A stretch of DNA of 64,000 nt from Azorinus chamasolen (GCA_963576725.1 OY755247.1:17920526-17984525); one strand, 5' to 3'; numbered from the stretch's first letter, positions 9,508 to 19,994 are shown. A program made the numbers and translations. The notes: generated by a model not told the origin, from the letters alone.

Positions 9508-9873
9508 ATACATTTTCCTCATATAAACTCTTTTCACACCTTGCCAAGCATAGTAAACCGAACTCAGACGGCTCCTATAGGAACATTCTGCTCAGGATCT
9601 GCACTGTTTGCTTGTGGTACAGTATAAATATGATTCTACAGTTTCTGCATGCACTAAAATGCCATATGTCCATATGCCTTTAGAGGCCCAGATAAGATGC
9701 GTAAAAAACTGACAAGAAAATAAATCCTTTATTTTTCCAACGAAACCCTATGTTGTGAGCACTGTAAGGACTTGGTGGAAAAATGACAATTTTAGTATTT
9801 GAGAACGCGCCTTTACCCGGTATCTGTTGGTCTGGCTATTTCTTTCATGAATATTCAATAGAGATAAAGTTAA
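9508..9873 (+). mobile_element. B element interrupted by H
   Basis: CATTTTCCTCATATAAACTC start, core CGGCTCCTATAGGAAC, long side GATTCTACAGTTTCTGCATG. H intervenes before CTTTCATGAATATTCAATAG and the end TTAA at 9870. Confidence 0.75.
9692..9840. mobile_element. H element nested in B, hairpin decayed
   Basis: TTTATTTTTCCAACGAAACC and GACTTGGTGGAAAAATGACA arms with ACAATTTTAGTATTTGAGAA beyond; the middle of the hairpin is lost. Confidence 0.65.
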
Positions 9874-9928
9874 CTGGACCATATTTGACTGGCCGTTTCA
9901 TAGAGGTTTTACTGATGATAATAGGGTA

Positions 9929-10310
9929 GAATCTCCCTACTGCGACCACATAGGTTATTAACACGTGTAATGGCTAAATCCTTTCTAATTGTGGTCTGCA
10001 ATCCACTTTTGTTAAATCATTCGGTAAAATAAGGAAATAAGATAAATAAATGCAAATTTCAAAGGAATAAAGCACATATATAGAAATAGAGTTTGAGACA
10101 AAAGGTGAAATCCCTGACCAGACGCCGCCTTGAAAAGGCTGCGTCTAATCTGGGACTGCACTATTTGTCGTGGTGCATTTTTTGCGACATTGGCGGTGAA
10201 AGGGTTAATTAATGAAGGGCAAAAGTAATGCAGAAAGCACACAAGGGGCCATTTCTGCATAACATTTCTCGTGCATTAAACTACCACACGCGTTTCAACA
10301 TCAATAACTA
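9929..10310. mobile_element. F1 element interrupted by D
   Basis: Left remnant GTAGAATCTCCCTACTGCGACCAC (9930-9953). After the D insertion come GGGCAAAAGTAATGCAGAAAG and CTGCATAACATTTCTCGTGC. The right terminal repeat is not clear. Confidence 0.6.
9968..10208 (-). mobile_element. D element
   Basis: CTTTCTAATTGTGGTCTGCA long side, GGAATAAAGCACATATATAG, core CCAGACGCCGCCTTGAAAAG, short side GTCGTGGTGCAT and the end GGTGAAAGGGTTAA. The long-side end has lost the canonical TTAACCC. Confidence 0.82.
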
Positions 10311-10320
10311 TATCTATATC

Positions 10321-10360
10321 CAGTATAAGTGTTACATAATCAGTATAAGTGTTACATAAT
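10321..10360 (+). repeat. 20-bp direct tandem duplication
   Basis: CAGTATAAGTGTTACATAAT occurs twice back to back. Confidence 0.95.
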
Positions 10361-10427
10361 ATGCCAGCCTACAATACATATGACCAGAAGGACGAACACA
10401 TTGTTAATTACTATACATATTCGGCTC

Positions 10428-10491
10428 GTAGTGTAGACCCACACCGAAACTGCTCTTTCGGTTTGATCAAGGTCTACATTATTTGCTTTTA
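10428..10491. mobile_element. Decayed TTAA-family hairpin core
   Basis: TAGTGTAGACCCACACCGAAA and TTTCGGTTTGATCAAGGTCTAC with TTATTTGC: arm bases typical of B/E cores, apex altered. Confidence 0.5.
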
Positions 10492-10503
10492 AGTTAGTCT
10501 ACT

Positions 10504-10735
10504 TTAACCCATTCCCGCATGTTGACGCCCTTTGACGCCTCTGTAAAAGTCACTTTTAGAAACCTTTCTGATAAATAGAGCATTTGCTCCATAGGAGCAA
10601 ATGCTCTATTTATCAGAATGGTTTCAAAATTACACAAGTCTAAAAAAATCCTTTTCTCTAGTAAATGCTCCTTTTTGGTAGACTTTTTCAAAGAGGTTGG
10701 GTCTAAAAATAAGTCTAAAAGTTATTGACATTGAT
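10504..10735 (+). mobile_element. A element
   Basis: TTAACCCATTCCCGCATGTT start, hairpin GAGCATTTGCTCCATAGGAG with TTTATCAGAATGGTTTC inverse, long side CTTTTTGGTAGACTTTTTC; the right TTAA end is degraded. Confidence 0.88.
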
Positions 10736-10822
10736 GTCCAACTGACTTGGGTCAATTTTGCAAGCCAACGCACAGAGAGTGGATACCTTAGGGTAATTAG
10801 AAGGGCTACCATGCATCAAATA

Positions 10823-11078
10823 TTAACCTTTTACTCCATGAATATTCATGTCAGAAATAATGACATCGTGAATATTAATTAGATAATTGTTATAATAGCA
10901 TATGGACACAATAAAGTTTTGGCCATGGCAGAAACTGTAGAATCATACGTGTATTTATATTATATCAGAAGCAAACAGAACAGACCCTGGTCAGACGGCT
11001 CCTTTAGGAGCCGTTTGATCTGGGTATTCTCTGTTTTGCAAAGGCGTACAAAGGCACATTTATGGAATAATGGGTTAT
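10823..11078 (-). mobile_element. B element
   Basis: TTAACCTTTTACTCCATGAA start, AATATTAATTAGATAATT, AGAAACTGTAGAATCATACG, core GGTCAGACGGCTCCTTTAGG, end AATAATGGGTTATA. Confidence 0.88.
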
Positions 11079-11508
11079 AACTTCTTTTCTAGAGTGTCCC
11101 ATATTAAGGTCAGTATAAAGTTCATTATTTTTCTCAGAGATATAGGAAAACTTTCTTTAAAAATATCCGTATATTTCTCTTATAGAGAAATTAAATACAC
11201 ATCGAAAACCTTTCCAAATACTTAATGACGAAATAGACCAACTTGGATTTAAAAACACTAGGATAAATGTCATAAAGCGTGGTTTTCAATGCAATAAAGT
11301 TATGAGATTTCAAACAAGTGATCCTTTGGTGTGATATATTTATATAGGGTCGATATGTGATACCCAGTCATTATGCCCCGTGTCACGACGACCTGGTCAT
11401 TCATTTATATTCAATAACAATTATTGGCATAAATTATTTATTGTCTCCCCGTGAGCCGATCTACATTTACCGTATGGCTGTTGAAATGTTATGGTTCAAC
11501 GTTGCCGA
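11079..11508. other. Unexplained stretch
   Basis: AT-rich; no element ends or exon recognised. Confidence 0.45.
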
Positions 11509-11757
11509 ACTCTCACTCTCATACAAGGACATTTTCATGCTTTTACACACGGAGTAGACCCATATCAGACGGCTCCTATAGGAGCCGTCTGATCAGGGTC
11601 TGCTCTGTTTGCTAATGAAGTAAAAAAAAATCATGACATGAACCGTTTCTATCAATACCAAACAATCCTATGTACATATGCCGTTATAAAATTTCAGGTA
11701 ATACATATTCATTATATCATTATTTATTGCATGAATATTTAACAGGGAATGGGTTTA
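11509..11757 (+). mobile_element. B element, left end decayed
   Basis: GAGTAGACCCATATCAGACG core with perfect GGCTCCTATAGGAGCC apex, long side CATATGCCGTTATAAAATT, end TTAACAGGGAATGGGTTTA. Confidence 0.82.
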
Positions 11758-11906
11758 AAGTCAGTTTAGATAAAAGGTTTATGTTTGCTGCAAAGAATTC
11801 TGAATGGCAAACAGTAGATGTCATTATTAGGGAGTGGGGGTTCGAGGGGGTCACTGCAACTGCCGCTTAACTTCTTTCCATCATGTAACCCTTTACTCCA
11901 TACGTA

Positions 11907-12116
11907 CAGTAACACTTCTCTATAACGGCCACTACATCGTATTAATTAGTTGGTATTTACATGTATGACAGGTGGATGCTTAAAGCAAGGTGAAAGTAAA
12001 ACAGAACGCTCCTATGGGAGCGTTCTGTTTTACTTTCACCTTGCTTTAAGCAACCACCTGTCATTACCACAAAACACTTGACGTAATTTAGTGGCCGTTA
12101 TAGAGAGGTGTTACTG
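11907..12116. mobile_element. F2 element, full length, nested, TA-flanked
   Basis: CAGTAACACTTCTCTATAAC start. Perfect hairpin around AACAGAACGCTCCTATGGGAGC with AAGCAAGGTGAAAG arms. The right end GTTATAGAGAGGTGTTACTG is the inverse of the left; TA on both sides. Confidence 0.93.
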
Positions 12117-12283
12117 TATACCATTTTAGTCCATTGCAAACAGAGTAGACCCTACAAGAGCCGTCTGACCAGGGCTTGCTCTATTTACTTAGGGAAGGAT
12201 AGATATCTGATTACACAGTTTCTGCAATGGTCAAACATTCATGTTTATATTCTATTATAGAAATTCTGAAAGTATGGGGTCGT

Positions 12284-12475
12284 TCGAAAGCAAAAAAGCA
12301 GCAATGCGAAAAGAGAAAAATGCATATTCGGTTTTATTGAGTTTTATTGTTCATTAGCAGTTATTAAAAGTGCAACACTGCTCACGCCCCCACTAGCACC
12401 GGTCTTCGGCGGTATTCAATTATCATAACTAAAGGCATTGGCACTGAAGATCCCGAAGAACCAGAACTTCATATA
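12284..12475 (-). repeat. Copy of the ~281-bp dispersed/tandem element
   Basis: The minus strand contains GGTGCTAGTGGGGGCGTGAG, CAGTGTTGCACTTTTAATAA, CAATAAAACCGAATATGC and TCTCTTTTCGCATTGCTGC, as in the copies at 40.4, 40.7 and 51.6 kb. A single, partial unit. Confidence 0.8.
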
Positions 12476-12617
12476 ATTGATATCCATGATGACATTAATT
12501 CTTTATACAAATATTCTCGAAGTAACGGGCTACTTGAATAAGCTGTGAAGGGTGTCAAAAGCCAGTGACTAAATAATTAGATGTCGTACATAAATTACAT
12601 GACTTGTTTGAGGGTCC

Positions 12618-12865
12618 TTAACCCTTTCCCTTATGTAAGCGCAATTTGACGCATCTGCAAACAGAGTATACCCAGATCAGACGGCTCCTATAGGAGTCGT
12701 CTGATCAGGGTCTGCTCTGTTTGCCTATGGTGTAATATAGATCTGATTCTACAGATTCTGCCTGAGCCAAAATGTCATGTGTTCATATGCCATTATAAAC
12801 AATAATCTTATTGATATTCATGACGTCATTATTTCCTACATGAATATTCATCAGGGAAAGAGTAA
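12618..12865 (+). mobile_element. B element, full length
   Basis: TTAACCCTTTCCCTTATGTA, core GATCAGACGGCTCCTATAGG, GATTCTACAGATTCTGCC, CRE-like TGACGTCA at 12821-12828, end ATCAGGGAAAGAGTAA. A reference-quality copy for the family. Confidence 0.92.
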
Positions 12866-13345
12866 ACACTACGCACAGCCCATTTACGTTGGTAACCAAT
12901 TATTAAAGAGTCCCCATGTAAAACAATGTAGACTTAAACACTATTCATGTCGTATTTACGTAGACTCCCCTTAAATACTATGTATAGCCCATTTAAGTAG
13001 ACTTTTTTCTTAAAGTTTCAAACACTATGCATAGCCAATTTACGTAGACTTTCCTTAAACACTATGCATAGCCAATTTACGTAGAATTTCCTTAAACACT
13101 ATGAGTAGCCGATTTACGTAGAATTTCCTTAAACACTATGCATAGCCAATTTACGTAGAATTTCCTTAAACACTATGAGTAGCCGATTTACGTAGAATTT
13201 CCTTAAACACTATGCTTAGCCAATTTACGTAGAATTTCCTTAAACACTATGAGTAGCCGATTTACGTAGAATTTCCTTAAACACTATGAGTAGCCGATTT
13301 ACATAGAAATTTCTAAACGATATAAGTAACCCATTATCAAAAGGT
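12866..13345 (+). repeat. 37-bp tandem array (part 1 of satellite)
   Basis: Monomer core AAACACTATGCATAGCCAAT then TTACGTAGAATTTCCTT; about ten clear copies between 13010 and 13300, in two alternating variants (GCATAGCCAA and GAGTAGCCGA). Edges are more diverged. Confidence 0.92.
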
Positions 13346-13420
13346 CCCCATGACAAACAATGTAGACCCATAACAGAGAGTTAATAAAGCACTGGTCAGC
13401 CAGGGTTTCAATGCTTTCCA

Positions 13421-13647
13421 TTAACCCTTATCCTGTTTTATAATTAGTCCAATGTTCAATATCTACTGAATATTCATGTACATGTACAAAGTAGTTGAAA
13501 CATGGTAGGTATACACGTGTAGCCAACTAAAGAACCAATCTATCAAATTCCATTAGCAAACAGAGCAGACCATGATCTACTCTGTTTGCTGCGTCTACTG
13601 TGTTTGCAAATGCATGAAAAGACATTTATATGAGGGGAAAGGGTTAA
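13421..13647 (-). mobile_element. B2 element inside the satellite
   Basis: TTAACCCTTATCCTG start, CTGAATATTCATGTACATG, core with apex lost (CAGAGCAGACCATGATCTAC), end GAGGGGAAAGGGTTAA. Confidence 0.88.
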
Positions 13648-13770
13648 AACGGATTTTCAAGTATAATTTCATACTAAGTAAACTCTTCTAACAATGAAGA
13701 AACATGCTACTTTGAAATTAAGTATTCAAACGCTAAGGGAATATCCTAAAACAGTACACCTTAACCTTTA

Positions 13771-13978
13771 TTAACCTTTAGCCTGCTATGGGTGAATACC
13801 TATGCAAACAGTTTGGATCCAGATGAGACGCCGAGTAACTCGGCGTCTCATCAGGATCCAAACTGTTTGACACCCTGATTGCATTTTGGTAGACACATTG
13901 ATTATATCTTGAATTTTTGAAAATATAGTAGGTGAAAAATTATGTAAACATAATTTGCTCAGCAGGGTAAAGGTTAAG
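13771..13978 (+). mobile_element. C element, full length, inside the satellite
   Basis: TTAACCTTTAGCCTGCT and its inverse AGCAGGGTAAAGGTTAA form the ends. Core GGATCCAGATGAGACGCCGA with the A-arm on the short left side; 21-bp arms differ only at the A/T position. Confidence 0.93.
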
Positions 13979-14053
13979 GATTCACCTCAACAGCATTCAA
14001 GGACACTTATCAAATAAAACATGCATACACAGTTTAACGTTATCAAGGATATA

Positions 14054-14250
14054 CAGTAGAACCCCTCTAATGCGACCACTTAATGAATAAACATTGGTGT
14101 CGTTATACGCAGGTGGTTGCTTAATGCAGGACATAAGTAATGCAGAAAGCTCCTCTTCTGTATCACTTTTGTCCTGCCTTAAGCTACCACCTGCCTCTAT
14201 CACCCAGAATTATACCTCTTTTAGATGGTCGCATTAGAGGGGGGTTACTG
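14054..14250. mobile_element. F1 element inside the satellite, TA-flanked
   Basis: CAGTAGAACCCCTCTAATGC start, core GCAGAAAGCTCC with an imperfect right arm (TCTTCTGTATCAC), end GCATTAGAGGGGGGTTACTG. Confidence 0.9.
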
Positions 14251-14870
14251 TACGTAACCAGTTATTAAGGAATATACTAAAATGTAAAAAAACGTTATCA
14301 AGGAATCTGAAAAAACAACCGCAATCGTAAATTGTTATCAAGGAACCTTCTCAAACAATATGCATAAAACAGTATCAAGAACTTTCATCAATCAAAACTA
14401 GTAAAACCGCGTCATGGGATCTCCTCAATCAAAATGCATACAACAGTATCAACGAATATCCCCAATCAACGTTCATAAAACTGTATCATGGGATCTCCTC
14501 AATCAAAATGCATACAACAGTATCAACGAATATCCCTAATCAACGTTCATAAAACTGTAGCATGGGACTTCGTCAATCAAAATGCATACAACAGTATCAA
14601 CGAATATCCCTAATCAACGTTCATAAAACTGTATCATGGGATCTCTTCAATCAAAATGCATACAACAGTATCAAGGAATATCCTCAATCAACGTTCATAA
14701 AACTGTATCACCGGGTTTACTCAATCAAAATGTATCAAACTATATCACGGGATCTTTTCAATCAAAATGCATACAACAGTATCAAGGAATATCCTAAATC
14801 AAAATGCATACAACGTATAAAAGAATATCCTAAATCAAAGTTCATAAAACTGTGGCACGGGTAACTTATT
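14251..14870 (+). repeat. 74-bp tandem array (part 2 of satellite)
   Basis: Unit = two 37-bp halves: AAAATGCATACAACAGTATC/AACGAATATCCCTAATC and AACGTTCATAAAACTGTATC/ATGGGATCTCCTCAATC. Six or seven copies; the last are diverged. Confidence 0.92.
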
Positions 14871-16045
14871 GCATAGAAAGCTCCTCAAACACTACACATA
14901 ACACATTACCCAGGAAACTCAAAGATTACACGTTATCCGTTGGCTAGAAAACTCCACAAACATTACACGTAATATCACGTAACCCGTTGCCTAGGATGCA
15001 CCTAGCACATTACACGTAACCCATTTCCAAGAAATCTCCTAGCACATTACACGTAACCCATTATCTAGTATCGTCCTCAAACACTACGCGTAACGTATCA
15101 TCTAGTAAGCTCCTAGTACATTACACGTAACCCATTATCTAGTATCGTCCTCAAACACTACGCGTAACGTATCATCTAGTAAGCTCCTAGCACATTACAC
15201 GTAACCCATTATCTAGTATCGTCATCAAACACTACGCGTAACGTATTATCTTGTAAGCTCCTAGCACATTACACGTAACCCATTAGCACATTACACGTAA
15301 CTCATTATCTTGTATCCTCATCAAACACTACACGTAACGTATTATCTAGTAAGTTCCTAGCACATTACACGTAACCCATAAGCACATTACACGTAACTCA
15401 TCCTCATCAAACACTACACGTAACGTATTATCTAGTAAGTTCCTATCACATTACACGTAACCCATTAGCACATTACACGTAACTCATTATCTTGTATCCT
15501 CATCAAACACTACACGTAACGTATTATCTAGTAAGCTCCTAGCACATTACACGTAACCCATTAGCACATTACACGTAACTCATTAGCACATTACACGTAA
15601 CTCATTATCTTGTATCCTCATCAAACACTACACGTAACGTATTATCTAGTAAGTTCCTAGCACATTACACGTAACCCATTGTCTAGTATCATCCTCAAAC
15701 ACTACACGTAACGTACTATCTAGCAAGCTCCTCAAACACTACACGTAATCCATTATCTAGTACATGTATCTTCCTAAAAAAACATTACACGTAACGTATT
15801 ATATTGAAAGCTCCTAGCACATTACACGTAACCCGTAATCTAGTATCCTCCTCAAACACCACACGTAACGTATTATCTAGCAATATCCTCGTACATTACA
15901 CGTAACCCATTATCTGATATCCTCCTAAAACACTACACGTAACGTATTGTCTAGTAAGCTCTACAGGTAACCCGTTACCTTGTAATCTCTTCATTAGTAG
16001 CCCATTGCTTGGGAAGCTTCACAAACACTATACATGCATTCTATG
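14871..16045 (+). repeat. ~74-bp tandem array (part 3 of satellite)
   Basis: Halves CACATTACACGTAACCCATT..ATCTAGTATCGTCC and AAACACTACACGTAACGTAT..ATCTAGTAAGCTCC. About 15 units with local duplications of 'AGCACATTACACGTAACCCATT' (15276, 15373, 15463, 15560). Same 37-bp-based period as the two preceding arrays. Confidence 0.92.
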
Positions 16046-16199
16046 TCCGTAAGGCGATTCAAATTACATGTAGTAACAACAAAGACAGATTTTAAAAACG
16101 TTATACTCGGGTATCTAAACGCTCCTCATATAAGTGCACGAATTATGATAAAATTATTTCTCTAGGCTACAAAGAATGAAGAGAAACAGCGTGTAACTT

Positions 16200-16426
16200 C
16201 TAAGCCATTCCCTCATACTGACGCATTTTCTGCCACGGTAAAAGTCGCTTTTTGAAACCATTGTGATAAATAGAGCATTTGCTCATATGGAGCAAATGCT
16301 CTATTTATAACAATGGCTCCAATAATACACAATTCTAAAATTGTCCTTTTCTCTAGTAAATGCTCATTTCGGTAGATTTATTAAAAGAGGCTGGATCTAG
16401 AAATAGTCTATGAGGGAATGGGTTAA
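16200..16426 (+). mobile_element. A element
   Basis: TAAGCCATTCCCTCATACTG start, hairpin GAGCATTTGCTCATATGGAG, long side TTTCGGTAGATTTATT, end GAGGGAATGGGTTAA. Confidence 0.9.
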
Positions 16427-16493
16427 TATGGAAACTTAATTCATGTTGAAAGTAGTTCAGAAATTTTCCTAGGAAGCATTCCGCATTTAGGAA

Positions 16494-16734
16494 TTAACGC
16501 TTTACTCCATTAATACGCTTTTCTGCGCATTTACAACCAGAGTAGACCTAGATCAGACGGCTCCTGTAGGAACCATCTGATCAGGATCTGCTCTGTTTGC
16601 TTACGACATAATATAGACATAATTCTACACCTTCTCTATTGGTTAAATATTTATGTGTTCACGTGTTGTTGTAAAAAATACAGCTAACCAATATGCACGA
16701 TGTCATTACTGCTTACGGTAAAATAAGGATATAA
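16494..16734 (+). mobile_element. B element
   Basis: TTAACGCTTTACTCCATTAA, core GATCAGACGGCTCCTGTAGG, long-side AGCTAACCAATATGCACGAT, end GGATATAA directly joined to the next element. Confidence 0.85.
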
Positions 16735-16980
16735 CCCTTCCCTTGCTGAATTTTAAAATACATTTCTCCTTCTTTACCCATGCCCTGTTGTATAATTACA
16801 TATATCTTCACTGTGTACAAGTAATTCGCTGTACAATCACTGCTGTGGAGTTCACTGGTTGCACAATCAACTTGTAAATAGTGCAGACCCTGATGAGACA
16901 GCTCCTGCAGGAGCTGTCTCATTTGGGTCTTCACTATTTACAGGTAGGTATATTGACGTGAATAGCAAGCGAAGGGTTAA
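16732..16980 (-). mobile_element. J element, full length
   Basis: TAACCCTTCCCTTGCTGAAT long side with CTTTACCCATGCCCTGTTG, core GCAGACCCTGATGAGACAGC/TCCTGCAGGAGC, short side AATAGCAAGCGAAGGGTTAA. The core is homologous to B and D cores (AAATAGTGCAGACCC). Shares its left TTAA with the preceding B and its right with the next D. Confidence 0.88.
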
Positions 16981-17147
16981 GATAAATAAATGCAAACTTC
17001 AAAGGAATAAAGCACATATATAGAAAAAGAGTTTGAGACAAATAGTGAAGTCCCTGATCAGACGCCGCCTTGAAAAGGTGGCGTCTGATCTGGGACTGCA
17101 CTATTTGTCGTGGTGCATTTATACGACTGCGGCGGTGAAAGGGTTAA
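16977..17147 (-). mobile_element. D element, left truncated
   Basis: Begins at AGATAAATAAATGCAAAC. Core GATCAGACGCCGCCTTGAAA; short side GTCGTGGTGCATTTATACGA and GGTGAAAGGGTTAA. A second 'AGGGTTAA' follows immediately. Confidence 0.88.
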
Positions 17148-17239
17148 AGGGTTAAACAGATGCTTAGAAGAGTTTTACTATAAAATGTTGTGTTGCCTTT
17201 TTTCATGTCCTTCCTTATTAACTCTTTCGTTGACGACCA

Positions 17240-17387
17240 TGACCCGAGGTTATAAAACGTTTTGCTTGAGTCTGAGTTCATTCTCAAGCATCTGATTGGT
17301 CAGATTCTGAGGAAGCTCAGAATCTGACCAATCAGATGATTGAGAATGATCTTAGACTAAGACTCCAAAGTTTATAATCTTGGACCC
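17240..17387. mobile_element. G element (hairpin with TTATAAAAC ends)
   Basis: CCCGAGGTTATAAAACG left, then CTGATTGGTCAGATTCTGAG / CTCAGAATCTGACCAATCAG hairpin, right end TTTATAATCTTGG. Two arms of about 65 bp. Confidence 0.85.
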
Positions 17388-17391
17388 GTAA

Positions 17392-17565
17392 TTAACCTTT
17401 AGCCTGCTGAGCAAATTATTTGTACAGAATTGTTCACCCAATACATTGTCAGAGATCAAGCTATAATGATTAGTCTGTCTGCCAAAATCCGGGGGTGTCA
17501 AGCCATTTAAATTCTCATGTGACGTCAATATTTGTTACATGATTGTTCATGGAGTAACGGGTTAA
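17392..17565. mobile_element. Chimeric C/B element
   Basis: The left end is C (TTAACCTTTAGCCTGCTGAG, then long-side GGGTGTCA). After about 17505 it is the B long-side end (ATGTGACGTCAATATTTGTT, GGAGTAACGGGTTAA). No hairpin core remains at the join. Confidence 0.75.
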
Positions 17566-17630
17566 GAAATTCTGAGTAGGGTGTAACAGTATATTGATAT
17601 TTGAAAGTTACATCGTCTACATTAGATATA

Positions 17631-17835
17631 CAGTAAAACCTCGATTATTCGAATTTTCGGTATAGAAGAATTTAGACCCTTTTAGGCAGGTGGCTGCTTA
17701 ATGCATGGTGAAAGTCATGCAGAAAGCTCCTAAAAGGAGCTTTCTGCCTGACTTTCACCATGCATTAAGCTGCCACCTGTCTTAAAGATCGATAATAATA
17801 CGTATTTTAGTGTTCGGATAATCGAAGTTTTACTG
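17631..17835. mobile_element. F4 element, full length, TA-flanked
   Basis: CAGTAAAACCTCGATTATTC / GATAATCGAAGTTTTACTG ends; inner hairpin GCTTAATGCATGGTGAAAG..GCAGAAAGCTCCTAAAAGGAG. Different ends from F1 but the same inner module. Confidence 0.92.
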
Positions 17836-17841
17836 TATAAT

Positions 17842-18136
17842 CACTTACTCCATCATCCGCCATCTTGCGCATTTACAAACAGGGTAGACCCAGATCACAC
17901 TGATATTTGGAGGCGTATATTCAGGTCCTGCTGTGTTTGTTGTAATGAAATAAGGAAGGTGGAATATTGTAGCCATTTTAGAAAATAAAGAAACAGGTCT
18001 TTCAAATTCCACTAGCAAATAGAGCAGATCCTGATCAGATGGCTCCTATACAGACGCCTCCTATAAGAGCCGTCTGATCTGGATCTACTCTGTTTGAAAA
18101 TGTGTAAAAACACATTTATATGAAGGAAAGGGTTAA
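17842..18136. mobile_element. Fused B fragments with duplicated apex
   Basis: A decayed B half (ACAAACAGGGTAGACCCAGA) is followed by B2 (GGTGGAATATTGTAGCC). The core repeats the apex region (GGCTCCTATACAGACGCCTCCTATAAGAGCC). End GAAGGAAAGGGTTAA. Confidence 0.75.
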
Positions 18137-18169
18137 AATAAGGACAGGTCCATTTCTGTTCAAAACACT

Positions 18170-18283
18170 GTGTCATACAATTTGGATGGACCGTGATGAG
18201 ACATCAAGTTACTCGGCGTCTGATCTGGATCCAAACTGTTGGTAACAGTCATCAAAAATCGGTCAACGGCGTTGAAAGGGTTG
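18170..18283 (-). mobile_element. C element, partial
   Basis: GGACCGTGATGAGACATCAA / TTACTCGGCGTCTGATCTGG core, then GGTCAACGGCGTTGAAAGGG on the short side. Confidence 0.7.
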
Positions 18284-18333
18284 TACGTAATTCCATTTCG
18301 ATAACAACAATCTGTCACATAACATTATAAAGT

Positions 18334-18552
18334 GTCCCTTTACTCCATGAATATTCATGTGAGAAAAAAATACGTCATGAATACTGATGAACTGAATTCT
18401 TACATAGGCACAGAAAGTTTTGGCCGTGGCCTCTACACTGTAGAATCTGATCTATATTATTTCATAAGCAAACCGAGTAGACCCTGGTCAGACGGCTCCT
18501 GTAGGAGCCGTCTGATCTGGGTCTATTCTGTTTGCAAAGGCATAAAAAGGCC
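18334..18552 (-). mobile_element. B element
   Basis: CCCTTTACTCCATGAATATT start, CACTGTAGAATCTGATC, perfect core apex CGGCTCCTGTAGGAGCCG, GGGTCTATTCTGTTTGC; short-side terminus decayed. Confidence 0.85.
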
Positions 18553-18792
18553 ACCGATATATTCAGCAAATGGCTATATATGTACATGCAGTCATACAAT
18601 GAATAGATAATGTTCAATAACAAAAAAACGTAAGGCAAAAGGTACTGTGCACTCACCTGTCACTGACATTGCCATGTATTTTATCCACACTGACACGTGA
18701 CCTCTTCAAAGCTACCAGCTGTTTAAACCCTTCTACTGTTCTATATTTAAAAATACTTGCCTTAACTCTCAGCACGTACGCAAAAAAAATTC

Positions 18793-18981
18793 TTAACCAC
18801 ATTTGAAATCAGTTTGGATCCAGATCATATCTCGGTTTACTCGATGGCCCATCAGAATTTAAAATGTTTCAGCCACCGATCATATTGTTTTGAAAGTATC
18901 TGTAAAAACGACTAACAATTTATGTACCAAGCACGAGACAATTATTTGCAGACGACAATTACTGCGCGCGCAAGGAGTTAA
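18793..18981 (+). mobile_element. C element, diverged
   Basis: TTAACCACATTTG start, core CAGTTTGGATCCAGATCATA / GCCCATCAGAATTTAAAATG, end GCAGACGACAATTACTG..GGAGTTAA. Confidence 0.65.
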
Positions 18982-19218
18982 CTCTTTTGTATGCTAAGTA
19001 ATTTTGTCGTCTGCTCATTTGTCGTCTACTGCTCAAATGGTGTCGGTAATATTTTCAAAACTATTAATTTTTCTTTCTGAGCTTTTAGTTTGCAGCAGGT
19101 TGAGCCTGAGTGGCAAATTGTTTGGATCTCGGATCAGGCCCGACGTTTTGTCGGGCCTGATCTGGATCCAAACTGTTTGCATAGGTCATAAATGGCGGCC
19201 AGCATGCACAGAGTTTTA
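18978..19218 (-). mobile_element. C2 element with variant apex
   Basis: TTAACTCTTTTGTATGC start, two TTGTCGTCT motifs, core apex CAGGCCCGACGTTTTGTCGGGCCTG in place of the usual CGCCGAG. Shares the TTAA of the previous element. Confidence 0.82.
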
Positions 19219-19394
19219 AGCACGGATAAAACCACGTGTCTTTAAGTACACAGATAAAATGTCATTATATCATGATACACTTGGCATAAACGTTTCTGTA
19301 GTGAGCCTGTCAACTGAATTATTATTGACAAAATGAATGAGCTTGAGAAAAAGTTTATCATTCTGTTACCTTTGCGACTGAAAAGAATGTACTT

Positions 19395-19654
19395 TTAACC
19401 CTTTCCCTGTTGAATATCCATGTTAGAAATAATGATATCATGAATATTTATTAGCTGATTTTTTTATATTGGCATATGTACACATGACGTTTTGGTATTG
19501 GTAGAAACACTACCGGGATAAAAAAAAATATATTCATGATTTCATAAGCAAACACAGCAGACCCTGATCGGACTGCTCCTCTGCGAACCATGTGATCTGG
19601 GTCTACTCTGTATGCAAGTCGCAAAAAGTGCATTTGTATGAATGAAATAGTTAA
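19395..19654 (-). mobile_element. B element, full length
   Basis: TTAACCCTTTCCCTGTTGAA, TATTAGCTGATTTTTTTATA, core GATCGGACTGCTCCTCTGCG, end GAATGAAATAGTTAA. Confidence 0.9.
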
Positions 19655-19765
19655 CCCTTTTACTCCATGAATATTCATGTAAAAGTTAATGACCCCATGA
19701 ATATTAATTAGCTGAATCGGTATGACATATGAACACGTTGAACATTGTAGCCATTTTATCCAGTC
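19651..19765 (-). mobile_element. B long-side fragment
   Basis: TTAACCCTTTTACTCCATGA then AATATTAATTAGCTGAATC and B2-like AACATTGTAGCCATTTTATC; no core. Joined at TTAA to the previous element. Confidence 0.75.
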
Positions 19766-19990
19766 ACCAGGCTTCTCTAGTGACATAATAAAGGGGGTGC
19801 AAATAAACTTAGGTTTATCTGGTTACTTCCGGTAGTGGAAGGTTTATTAGGTTAGTAGATGGGCGTAATGATTCTATAACCATGGAACTATTTTAGTTTT
19901 CTGTAAATATTCATAAACATGTTGATGGAATATATCTAACAGATCTATTTGGTCACCAGAAGAATTATTCAAATGGGAAAAAATAAAAAT
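19762..19990 (+). repeat. Dispersed repeat K, copy 1
   Basis: TCTCTAGTGACATAATAAAG..TAAACTTAGGTTTAT..GGAACTATTTTAG also occurs, diverged, at 63.76-63.9 kb. Family unknown. Confidence 0.65.
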
Positions 19991-19994
19991 AATT

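Larger units (their letters stand above)
11885..12535 (+). mobile_element. B element carrying two nested insertions
   Basis: GTAACCCTTTACTCCATACG start. It is split by an F2 element (11907-12116), continues with CAAACAGAGTAGACCCTACA and GATTACACAGTTTCTGCAAT, is split again by the 281-bp-type element (12284-12475), and resumes AATTGATATCCATGATGACA. Confidence 0.72.

Noticed and set aside
14562..14864. 100-codon frame
   Set aside because: Lies entirely within the 74-bp tandem array.
12866..16045. CRISPR-like regular repeats
   Set aside because: No constant repeat with unique spacers; monomers are contiguous, and the genome is eukaryotic.
6150..16900. 'CTGATGAG' followed by a stem in C and J cores, reminiscent of a hammerhead ribozyme
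   Set aside because: The required GAAA after stem II and a matching cleavage site are absent; the stem simply continues as the hairpin.
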